Virus record (IMG/VR): IMGVR_UViG_3300043444_000400 | Span: 1-64,000 of that record | Length of the DNA stretch: 64,000 nt | Source of the DNA: a virus | Strand: one strand, 5' to 3' | Part shown: one piece after another, positions 6,437-11,778 of the stretch | How positions within the stretch are numbered: the stretch's first letter is position 1 | Layout of the letters: the number at the start of each line of letters is the position of its first letter | Translations under genes and position numbers: made by a program | The notes under the pieces: model-generated | What the model was told of the DNA's origin: nothing | What the model saw: the letters and a program-made list of their open reading frames with translations, nothing else | Database searches by the model: none

Positions 6437-7260
6437 CAGACGGTCAGTTTAACTTCCTTGGTGGGTCATGGGATGGTAATTGCTACGACTACCATGACTC
6501 TTACTTATGCGGCCTATTTGTCAGTGATAATTACATTGGTTTTCGTACTTTGTTAATTCAAGAGGACACAACAATGATTCCCTTTACATTTCTTTCGACT
6601 CTTCCCGGTTCTCGTTTCTATTATCATGAGGGTGCTGAGTATATGGGGCATAAAGCCTCTATGGGGGATACACCAGTAACTCGACGACAATGGAAGTCTA
6701 TTGTGGACCGTTATCCGGAATCGGGTCTGAATCCTGACCCTGCTTGCTTTAAGTCGGTTGCAGAAGAACAGGCGGGTGCTGACCCTTGGGAACTCCCTGT
6801 AGAGTCGGTGAGTTTCCTTGATGTAATCAAATGGCTAGAATTTGCTAATAAAGCTCTAAAAGAGGATTATCCCAATAAAAACTACATGTTCGTAATCCCC
6901 ACATCATATCTGTGGGAACTCTATTGTCGTGCAGGTACTACAACGGCCTTTAACGTAGGGGATACTCTTACGGAGAAGGACGCTAACTTTAACAACCACG
7001 TAGGGCAGACTACGGTGGTTCGGTCATATCTTCCTAATGCCTGGGGTCTGTACGATACGCATGGTAATGTTGGGGAAGCTGTATGTAGTGAAGAAGAACT
7101 ACAGGAGATGTGTCCTGATATCTTCAGTGTATTTCCTAACAAAGTAAAAGAAGAACAAGCTAAACTCGCGCAAGAACAAGCTGAACTGGAAGAGCTTCTG
7201 CGTCAAACTCAACTGACTATGCAAGCTGTCCAAGAAAAGCTGGATAGTCTGAAGATGTAA
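6433..7260 (+). CDS. Cassette 11 fused to an FGE-sulfatase-like core lacking its C-terminal hairpin (275 aa)
   Basis: Residues 1-47 are another cassette (FLGGSW...YIGFRTLLI). An FGE-like core follows, possibly also started internally at the ATG at 6574, which has AAGAGGA upstream. Core features: DTPVTRRQWKSIV, LPVESVSFLDVIKWLEFANK, YMFVIPTSYLWELYCRAGTT and WGLYDTHGNVGEAV. In ordinary FGE domains 'HGNVWEW' leads, some tens of residues later, to GGSW...GFRL. Here the chain instead ends in a coiled coil (about residues 235-275, Glu/Gln/Leu heptads). The hairpin is therefore absent from the core but present 17 times around it. FGE catalytic cysteines are not evident, so a C-type-lectin-like binding role is more likely than enzymatic activity. 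Confidence 0.85.
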   Translation: MTDGQFNFLGGSWDGNCYDYHDSYLCGLFVSDNYIGFRTLLIQEDTTMIPFTFLSTLPGSRFYYHEGAEYMGHKASMGDTPVTRRQWKSIVDRYPESGLNPDPACFKSVAEEQAGADPWELPVESVSFLDVIKWLEFANKALKEDYPNKNYMFVIPTSYLWELYCRAGTTTAFNVGDTLTEKDANFNNHVGQTTVVRSYLPNAWGLYDTHGNVGEAVCSEEELQEMCPDIFSVFPNKVKEEQAKLAQEQAELEELLRQTQLTMQAVQEKLDSLKM

Positions 7261-7266
7261 ATTTGT

Positions 7267-7302
7267 AGGGAATCTGGGCCTCTCTGGGTTCCCTTAATTT
7301 TT
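7267..7302 (+). terminator. Weak terminator-like hairpin after the core gene
   Basis: AGGGAA (7267-7272) can pair with TTCCCT (7289-7294), loop 16 bases, followed by TAATTTTTG. It lies 6 bases after the core stop. The stem is short, so activity is uncertain; it could lower transcription into cassettes 12-17. Confidence 0.4.
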
Positions 7303-7320
7303 GTTAGTAAAGGTAAACCA

Positions 7321-7467
7321 ATGAATTCTTATTGTCACGATAAACGGATGGGTTGTTCTTGGAGCTACGTTGCCGGGGGCTGTTTGTCTGCGAATCGCTA
7401 CAGGTGGCTGCGCGGGGATTCCAGCAGCATCCTAGGTCTTCGTTTAATGTTAGTGGAGTTTAACTAA
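7321..7467 (+). CDS. FGE/C-type-lectin hairpin cassette 12 (48 aa)
   Basis: ATG at 7321. Motifs: GCSWSYVAGGC, LSANRYRW and LGLRLMLVEF. Aligned codon by codon with cassette 3 (5335-5400 against 7381-7440), the frame around TGT, TCT, GCG, CGC and TCC is shared, and most differing codons have an A in one copy and another base in the other. TAC/GAC/AAC in cassette 3 correspond to AGC/AGC/ATC here. Confidence 0.8.
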   Translation: MNSYCHDKRMGCSWSYVAGGCLSANRYRWLRGDSSSILGLRLMLVEFN

Positions 7468-7622
7468 TGACTAAAGAATATATCCCCTATGCTGGGGGTA
7501 CATGGTATCTTATCCCTAGAATCTGTAAGTCTGAGTCTCGTGATTGGTGGCAACGCAGTAATTCCCACGATAACGATAACGGGTTACGGCTAATGTTAAT
7601 TGAGGTACAAAAAGATGAATGA
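7467..7622 (+). CDS. FGE/C-type-lectin hairpin cassette 13 (51 aa)
   Basis: The ATG at 7467 shares a base with the previous stop (TAATG). Motifs: YAGGTW, ICKSESRDWW and NGLRLMLIEVQK. GAGGTACAAAAAG precedes the next ATG. Confidence 0.8.
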   Translation: MTKEYIPYAGGTWYLIPRICKSESRDWWQRSNSHDNDNGLRLMLIEVQKDE

Positions 7623-7758
7623 TTACTATGGTGGTTCCTGGATTTACTTTGCTAAGTTTTGTCGGTCTAATTATTGTTATTTAGCACGACACAACCACTC
7701 CTACAATTATGGTAGTTTCAGATTAATGTTAGTTAGGGTTAACAAAGATGGAAGATAA
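7615..7758 (+). CDS. FGE/C-type-lectin hairpin cassette 14 (47 aa)
   Basis: The ATG at 7615 overlaps cassette 13 by 8 bases. Motifs: YYGGSWIYFAKFCRSNY and YGSFRLMLVRV. The 5' half is close in DNA to cassettes 5 and 12. Confidence 0.8.
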   Translation: MNDYYGGSWIYFAKFCRSNYCYLARHNHSYNYGSFRLMLVRVNKDGR

Positions 7759-7819
7759 GTCTTATAAGTTTGGTCTTAGGTTAGCTTTAGTTGAGGTTAT
7801 TCCTGATGCACTTAGTTAA
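7748..7819 (+). CDS. Vestigial cassette 15, GFRL end only (23 aa)
   Basis: The ATG at 7748 opens a 23-residue frame, MEDKSYKFGLRLALVEV plus a short tail. The GGSW and CRSA parts are missing, as if an internal deletion joined the start to the conserved end. The GAGGT of 'EV' is kept and precedes the ATG of cassette 16. Confidence 0.5.
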   Translation: MEDKSYKFGLRLALVEVIPDALS

Positions 7820-7976
7820 ATACACAGGGGGTTCTTGGGTCTCATTTACTTGGCATTGTCAATCGAACGAATATGGGAAATGTACAAGTTCTAGTAAGAA
7901 TGTATATACGGGATTTCGTTTACTATTGATTGAGGTAAAAAACAATGGTATATATTCATGTAGGTCGTTATCGTAA
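7806..7976 (+). CDS. FGE/C-type-lectin hairpin cassette 16 (56 aa)
   Basis: ATG at 7806 (an upstream GTG at 7791 in frame is less likely). Motifs: YTGGSW, HCQSNEYG and YTGFRLLLIEVKN, followed by an unusually long tail overlapping the start of cassette 17. Confidence 0.8.
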   Translation: MHLVKYTGGSWVSFTWHCQSNEYGKCTSSSKNVYTGFRLLLIEVKNNGIYSCRSLS

Positions 7977-8154
7977 GATTCCTTTCAAGTTATACACAAT
8001 AGCTTTAGGTTCTTGTTGTAAAGGCGGAGGATGGAACAATAGCGCTTGGAACACAAGGTCTAAGTACATAAAAGAACAGGGGAATGGTCATAGTTCAAAT
8101 CGTGGATTCCGCCTTATGTTAATTACGAAAGAAAATGAAAATAACAATCCTTAA
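7945..8154 (+). CDS. FGE/C-type-lectin hairpin cassette 17 (69 aa)
   Basis: The ATG at 7945 lies 8 bases after GAGGT of cassette 16. The N-terminus is longer (about 27 residues) and basic; then GGGWNNSAWNTRSKY and NRGFRLMLI. It ends within the start of the next, unrelated gene (8135). An ACGAAAG word at 8125 lies near its end. Confidence 0.75.
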   Translation: MVYIHVGRYRKIPFKLYTIALGSCCKGGGWNNSAWNTRSKYIKEQGNGHSSNRGFRLMLITKENENNNP

Positions 8155-8437
8155 GCATATTGATATGATGTGTGAAAGAACAGCCCCTGGTGTAGGTTTA
8201 GAAATAGAATGGACTCACTTTTATCCAACTACTTTGAATGTAAGCCCTTATTTTAGAGACCCTGATTTCAGACTAGAGATTTATGAAGATGATATGCCTT
8301 GGTATATCTTAAGAGATTATTATGGTCCTTATGTCATAAATATAAGTGCGGTTGAAGATCATTTAGAAGAAGGTGACATAGAAATTTGTGATGCCCTTCG
8401 TGAATACCTAGTTAGATGGCAGAATGAGGATAACTGA
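8135..8437 (+). CDS. Unknown acidic protein (100 aa)
   Basis: The ATG at 8135 overlaps the last cassette by 20 bases. The product is rich in Asp, Glu, Tyr and Ile, with strands such as MCERTAPGVGLEIEW and a helical acidic end (ICDALREYLVRWQNEDN). No motif recognised. Overlaps the next gene by 14 bases. Confidence 0.6.
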   Translation: MKITILKHIDMMCERTAPGVGLEIEWTHFYPTTLNVSPYFRDPDFRLEIYEDDMPWYILRDYYGPYVINISAVEDHLEEGDIEICDALREYLVRWQNEDN

Positions 8438-8852
8438 TATGGAGCATAATGAGTATGATGGTTTTGAAGCCTTTCTTCCCATAGCAGAAGACTTTGACAC
8501 TAAACATTGGCTTATTACCGATGATTACGGATATGGGATAAGAATTTTAACCAGAACCTATTTTCTAGGACTTGCTTGGGTTAGTGTCGCTATTCAAGAC
8601 CGTAAATCTTATGCAGAGGATGGAACCGAACTTAAGTACAAAGTATTTATTGAAATATATACTTTGATTGGGGCTAATATTAGATTCTGGTGTAAAACCA
8701 ACTACCTGTTTTATCTTAGTAACCCGGATAAGAAATTTGGACCTTTCACTGCATCTAGAGACAGGTTTTTCATTACGCCTAACTTTTGGTTTCACTTAAT
8801 GGATAAAGTGCCTCAACCTATCAACTATATACGGAGCAAATTCAATGTATAA
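8424..8852 (+). CDS. Unknown protein (142 aa)
   Basis: ATG at 8424, with a second in-frame ATG at 8439 (MEHNEYDGF) that would remove five residues. Aromatic-rich and probably beta-rich; no catalytic pattern seen. It overlaps the next gene by 8 bases. Confidence 0.6.
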   Translation: MRITDMEHNEYDGFEAFLPIAEDFDTKHWLITDDYGYGIRILTRTYFLGLAWVSVAIQDRKSYAEDGTELKYKVFIEIYTLIGANIRFWCKTNYLFYLSNPDKKFGPFTASRDRFFITPNFWFHLMDKVPQPINYIRSKFNV

Positions 8853-9534
8853 AGCAATTAGCCTTAGTCTTAAGTTGTTAGCCAATGCACTTGTAGAAAC
8901 TGACCATACAATTGATAATGGTTTACTACTTCAAGACGAATACCTAAATATTTCTTTCGTTATAGATAAATTAGATTCTTCTCATGCGAATCTAATTCGT
9001 ACTAACATAGGGATACATTCGGATTTTCTAGACCCTAAACAGCTTGTTAGCTGGATTTTAGAGACAAAACGGCTAACTATGAATGAACTAATAGAAATGC
9101 CAGAAAGTGAGATTCAAAAAGAGATTAATGAAATAGAACAACAACTTAGAGATATTTTAACCTCAAGTCTTCCTAATTTTCTTTCCTCAGAAGACGTTGA
9201 TAATAGTAAGCTCATGGATTGGTGTCTTAAGTATGCACAAGATAAAGTAGAGCCTCTCTTAGTAGGAGCTATGAATAAGCTATCTGAGACATCTTTAAGC
9301 CTCCCCAGTGGTCATTGCTACCCCGATATGGTACTTCTCTTCACTCCTATTTACGAAGATGATGGTCTTTGTTACTTAAGGTTAACTAAAGAGACTTGCG
9401 AAAATATAGTTAACCAGTTTGGAATCTTTACTTTGTTTCTATCTCTAGCTGATGTAGCAACTAGCCCTAATCACTTTGGTCAACTAATTGTTAATGAGGT
9501 ACTTACAAGCGCGTTAGCTCAACTTATCAAGTAA
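8845..9534 (+). CDS. Unknown helical protein (229 aa)
   Basis: ATG at 8845. Helical overall, with a charged stretch ESEIQKEINEIEQQLRDIL around residues 88-108 and SSEDVDNSKLMDWCLKYAQDK in the middle. No enzyme motif found. It lies in a run of phage-specific genes. Confidence 0.6.
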   Translation: MYKAISLSLKLLANALVETDHTIDNGLLLQDEYLNISFVIDKLDSSHANLIRTNIGIHSDFLDPKQLVSWILETKRLTMNELIEMPESEIQKEINEIEQQLRDILTSSLPNFLSSEDVDNSKLMDWCLKYAQDKVEPLLVGAMNKLSETSLSLPSGHCYPDMVLLFTPIYEDDGLCYLRLTKETCENIVNQFGIFTLFLSLADVATSPNHFGQLIVNEVLTSALAQLIK

Positions 9535-9548
9535 AGTGTGTATTCTTA

Positions 9549-9830
9549 ATGAGAAACAAGCCTAAACGTGAATGCGGAAGTTGCAGACACTGGGTAAAGA
9601 TTAAGAATGAACGATTTGGTAGAGGACTATGCACTCTACTAGATGTTATGTCTAAGGCACAACAAGGTAAGAAATGTAAACACTGGAAGGGGATTAAATA
9701 CAAAATGTCACATTACTACTTTGAATTATCCATGGATGATGAGCAAGACTTAACAGAAGTAGGTCTAGAAGCTTTAGGTCTAACCTTTGTTAAAAGTAAT
9801 GATGTTATTACTAAAGAAGACCTCTTATGA
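9549..9830 (+). CDS. Small protein with a Cys-rich N-terminal module (93 aa)
   Basis: Residues 9-46 contain CGSC, then a Cys in GLC and another in KKC with nearby His (CKHW), a likely single zinc knuckle. The second half, from MSHYYFELSMDDEQDLTEVGLEALGL, looks like a separate acidic domain; it has its own Met and may be a second protein. Function unknown. Confidence 0.6.
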   Translation: MRNKPKRECGSCRHWVKIKNERFGRGLCTLLDVMSKAQQGKKCKHWKGIKYKMSHYYFELSMDDEQDLTEVGLEALGLTFVKSNDVITKEDLL

Positions 9831-9851
9831 TAACCCTAACCTTAGCTGTAT

Positions 9852-10211
9852 ATGATAACTATAACTTTTAAGTCTTTACAAGATGAATTCCCTAAACCAG
9901 GAGATGAAATAGCGTATATTACAAGTGAAGGGGGAATAACTAGTATAAGATTTTCTGAAGTCGTAATGTACTGGATGAAAGAAGAAGGGAATTGTATAGA
10001 GTATATAGATGAAGAGTGTGAAGGGTATACTCCGTTAACATTTCTTTCTGATGGAGAATGTCTAGACAATTACTTACTTGAGGGTGAGACTGATTTGTTC
10101 TATTGGACATATTTTAAGGAGTATTATGAAACAACGAAAGAAATATATGGAAAGGAACCTGAACCATATGATTATCTTAGAAGATTGCTATTTGACCCAA
10201 TAGTAAAGTAA
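9852..10211 (+). CDS. Unknown acidic protein (119 aa)
   Basis: ATG at 9852. The sequence DEFPKPGDEIAYITSEGGITSIRF suggests a small beta domain at the N-terminus; the rest is acidic and aromatic. The stop codon lies inside the first copy of a 22-bp direct repeat (10201-10222). Confidence 0.6.
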   Translation: MITITFKSLQDEFPKPGDEIAYITSEGGITSIRFSEVVMYWMKEEGNCIEYIDEECEGYTPLTFLSDGECLDNYLLEGETDLFYWTYFKEYYETTKEIYGKEPEPYDYLRRLLFDPIVK

Positions 10212-10248
10212 TATAAAGTTGTCCAGTAGTAAAGTAATATAAAGTTGT
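10201..10248. repeat. 22-bp direct repeat, two copies
   Basis: The 22 bases at 10201-10222 recur exactly at 10227-10248 (TAGTAAAGTAATATAAAG plus TTGT), 4 bases apart. The first copy includes the stop of the preceding gene. They lie just upstream of the tmRNA locus. Confidence 0.85.
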
Positions 10249-10252
10249 TGGG

Positions 10253-10280
10253 TATAAGTACACAGTCTTGTATACTTATA
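10253..10280 (+). promoter_or_regulatory. Inverted repeat upstream of the tmRNA
   Basis: TATAAGTA (10253-10260) is complementary to TACTTATA (10273-10280); with one mismatch the stem extends by three more pairs, leaving a four-base loop. It could end upstream transcription or act as an operator for the RNA block. The TTGTAT within it might be a -35 element, but no clear -10 follows. Confidence 0.4.
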
Positions 10281-10290
10281 TTTACGATAT

Positions 10291-10352
10291 GGTACTAAAA
10301 AGTATTAATGGAGTTAGCAAAGACAGCGGTTCAACTCCGCTCACCTCCACCA
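10291..10352 (+). ncRNA. ssrA: tmRNA acceptor piece (3' part of permuted ssrA)
   Basis: Contains a T-arm (AGCGG, TTCAACT, CCGCT at 10325-10341), a 3' acceptor strand CACCTCC (10342-10348), discriminator A and an encoded CCA (10350-10352). CACCTCC pairs over 7 bp with GGGGGTG at 10450-10456, with a G-U at the third pair, the AlaRS identity signal. Upstream segments TTAGCAAA (10314), AGTATT (10301) and GGTAC (10291) pair in order with TTTGTTAA, AATACT and GTACC of the downstream piece, forming helix P2. Acceptor piece before coding piece is the order in circularly permuted two-piece tmRNA genes. Confidence 0.85.
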
Positions 10353-10445
10353 GGGGCAGTAGCTCAATTGGTAGAGCGAGAAGCTTATACCTTCTGTATG
10401 CACCAGATTAGTGCGCGGTTGTGGGTTCGAGTCCCTCCTGCCCTA
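10353..10445 (+). tRNA. tRNA with long variable arm, anticodon UAU by position, inside the tmRNA intervening segment
   Basis: The acceptor stem GGGGCAG/CTGCCCT starts at the base after the tmRNA acceptor CCA and ends 4 bases before the coding piece. D-stem GCTC/GAGC; anticodon stem AGAAG/CTTCT with loop CTTATAC (anticodon TAT, reading AUA); long variable arm with GCAC/GTGC; T-arm GTGGG, TTCGAGT, CCCTC with one mismatch. A long variable arm normally marks Leu, Ser or Tyr tRNAs, so pairing it with an Ile-type anticodon is odd. No CCA is encoded. RNase P cleavage at its 5' end would create the CCA end of the tmRNA acceptor piece. Confidence 0.7.
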
Positions 10446-10449
10446 CCTT

Positions 10450-10661
10450 GGGGGTGTCCTGGTATCGATTTGTTAATGAAGTGAAATACTGTACCCGGTC
10501 TAGAGTCCAGGACCGACCCTATGTATATACTACATAGGTGAAGAAGGACAAAATCGTGTAAATGCGAATCAAATCAAACCTTTTGCTCGTAAGACCTCTC
10601 TTGCTGTAGCATAATCATTGAACTGGGGTAGCTCATAAGGGTTACCCTAGTTCTTCTTTTT
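10450..10661 (+). ncRNA. ssrA: tmRNA coding piece with tag ANQIKPFARKTSLAVA
   Basis: Starts with the 5' acceptor strand GGGGGTG, then a D-like loop (TGGTATCGA) and the P2 strands at 10469-10495. The tag frame runs GCG 10564 to TAA 10612-10614 and encodes ANQIKPFARKTSLAVA. Cyanobacterial tags have the same ANxIxxFARK...A pattern with a hydrophobic end read by Clp proteases. A hairpin CCTATGTA/TACATAGG lies between P2 and the tag. A terminator follows directly, so the downstream pseudoknots of one-piece tmRNAs are missing. It should rescue stalled ribosomes late in infection. Confidence 0.85.
10621..10661 (+). terminator. Rho-independent terminator of the tmRNA transcript
   Basis: AACTGGGGTA (10621-10630) pairs over ten bases with TACCCTAGTT (10643-10652), one pair being G-U; CTTCTTTTT follows. 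It lies 6 bases after the tag stop codon. Confidence 0.8.
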
Positions 10662-10681
10662 GCTGTCATTTGGATTGTCTT

Positions 10682-10849
10682 ATGTTGGATCTTGCTTCGA
10701 TTGGACAACTAGTTCGCCAACTATCTTTTGTTTATGCTGTATTTATGGCCTGTGACAGTACCTATAAAAAGAATATTCATGCACAGATTTTTTTCTGTTC
10801 TATGGCCATAGTTATTCAACTACAACTTATTTTCGTTGGATTACGCTAA
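10682..10849 (+). CDS. Small membrane protein (55 aa)
   Basis: The ATG at 10682 encodes MLDLASIGQLVRQLSFVYAV followed by CDSTYKK and a hydrophobic end (CSMAIVIQLQLIFVGL): two possible membrane helices. It overlaps the next ORF (TAATG). Role unknown. Confidence 0.5.
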   Translation: MLDLASIGQLVRQLSFVYAVFMACDSTYKKNIHAQIFFCSMAIVIQLQLIFVGLR

Positions 10850-10992
10850 TGATGGACTTATCTTTTTGGACTTATCTGGGTATAACTTGTTCTCTCTTTA
10901 ATGCCTTAATTGACTTTGACCGTGAGAATTACTCGTGGTCTCTCTTCTGGGTTGTTTGGACTATCTTGCTAGGAGTGAACAATTTGTATTAA
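10849..10992 (+). CDS. Small membrane protein (47 aa)
   Basis: Starts ATGATG at 10849, overlapping the previous stop. Two hydrophobic stretches (FWTYLGITCSLFNAL and WSLFWVVWTILLGV) flank a short charged loop (DFDREN). Its end lies just upstream of a TATAAT box before the split tRNA. Unknown. Confidence 0.5.
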   Translation: MMDLSFWTYLGITCSLFNALIDFDRENYSWSLFWVVWTILLGVNNLY

Positions 10993-10999
10993 AATGCTG

Positions 11000-11036
11000 T
11001 ATAATTAACAGCAACACCTGTGAAAATCAGGTGTAT
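11000..11036 (+). promoter_or_regulatory. Probable promoter and hairpin before tRNA-Arg
   Basis: TATAAT at 11000-11005 is a perfect -10 box; no good -35 hexamer lies 17 bases upstream. An ACACCTG/CAGGTGT hairpin (about 11014-11034) follows, directly before the tRNA 5' end. Confidence 0.4.
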
Positions 11037-11072
11037 ATGCCCTGGTAGCTCAGTGGATAGAGCAATCGCCTT

Positions 11073-11717
11073 TGCAAAAACACCTAAGTAAGCTATAATT
11101 AACTTAGTTTATAAGGTGAACAAATGGAGCCTATTTGTTGGAAGGTTGAGAAGATTGTAAGTAAAGGTGACTATAACTATGCTGTGGTAAAAGGACACCC
11201 AAAAGCTAATAAGCTAGGGTATATTTTAGAACACAGAGTAGTTATGGAGAATCATCTTGGTAGACTTCTTAACTCTGATGAGGTTGTTCATCATATCAAT
11301 CATGATAGAAAGGACAACAGGGTTGAAAACTTGGAAGTTATGACCGCAAAACAGCATCAACTGCTACATGGAAAAGAGATAGGTAGGAAATACTGTCACT
11401 TAAAATGCCCTGAATGTGGTGTTGAATTTTGTAAAGAAATTAGAGATACTTTCTTACAAAAAGGGGGCAGGTTTACTACTTGTTCGGCAAAGTGTAGAGG
11501 AAAACTTTCAAGAAAAATCCAACTCGGAAGAGAAACTCAAATAGTGGAAGCCGCCATATCGGAGAACATCCTTGCTATTTTCAAAAGATACAAGGGCAAC
11601 TCCGAGGTAACTGTCTTACAACAGGAACCGTAGAGACTATACGCGGCTCACCTGAAATGGTGAAGAAATAGTCCAGCCTACAACTCGAAAGAGGTCATAG
11701 TAATATGATGTGGGATG
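11073..11717 (+). other. Group I intron in tRNA-Arg
   Basis: It starts after an exonic U and ends in G, as group I introns do. The 3' core is visible: a P4-P6-like stretch (GGGCAACTCCGAGGTAACTG), P7 strands ACTAT (11636-11640) and ATAGT (11668-11672), and a P8 hairpin CACC/GGTG (11649-11662). The endonuclease ORF ends inside the core. I could not settle the internal guide sequence, so the 5' boundary may shift by a base. Confidence 0.75.
11124..11633 (+). CDS. Intron-encoded HNH homing endonuclease (169 aa)
   Basis: Residues 35-85 hold the HNH signature: EHRVVMENHLGRLLNSDEVV, then HHINHDRKDNR, then NLEVMTAKQHQLLH. A second zinc-type module follows (CPECGVEFC ... CSAKCRGK, about 95-130). It lies wholly within the tRNA-Arg group I intron, and its 3' end overlaps the ribozyme core. 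Such enzymes cut intronless alleles and spread the intron; activity here is inferred from motif and place. Confidence 0.85.
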   Translation: MEPICWKVEKIVSKGDYNYAVVKGHPKANKLGYILEHRVVMENHLGRLLNSDEVVHHINHDRKDNRVENLEVMTAKQHQLLHGKEIGRKYCHLKCPECGVEFCKEIRDTFLQKGGRFTTCSAKCRGKLSRKIQLGRETQIVEAAISENILAIFKRYKGNSEVTVLQQEP

Positions 11718-11778
11718 CTAAGCGATCGGTCGCAGGTTCGAGTCCTGCCCAGGGCGCTAACTTTAGAGGTTAATAGTG

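Larger units (their letters stand above)
11039..11756 (+). tRNA. tRNA-Arg(UCU) interrupted by a group I intron
   Basis: 5' exon: acceptor GCCCTGG (11039-11045), D-arm GCTC/GAGC, anticodon stem ATCGC, then CTT. 3' exon from 11718: CTAA, GCGAT, variable CGGTC, T-arm GCAGG/CCTGC, acceptor CCAGGGC, discriminator G. Joining gives the loop CTTCTAA, anticodon UCU (Arg), the usual loop of this tRNA. The insertion after position 34 resembles intron sites in other bacterial tRNA genes. No CCA is encoded. Confidence 0.85.

Noticed and set aside
6433-7260. Functional formylglycine-generating enzyme
   Set aside because: The C-terminal part and the usual catalytic cysteines are not evident; a binding scaffold is more likely.
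4966-8154. CRISPR-like array
   Set aside because: Units are about 140 bp, carry open reading frames with conserved protein motifs and have no short exact repeats separated by uniform spacers.
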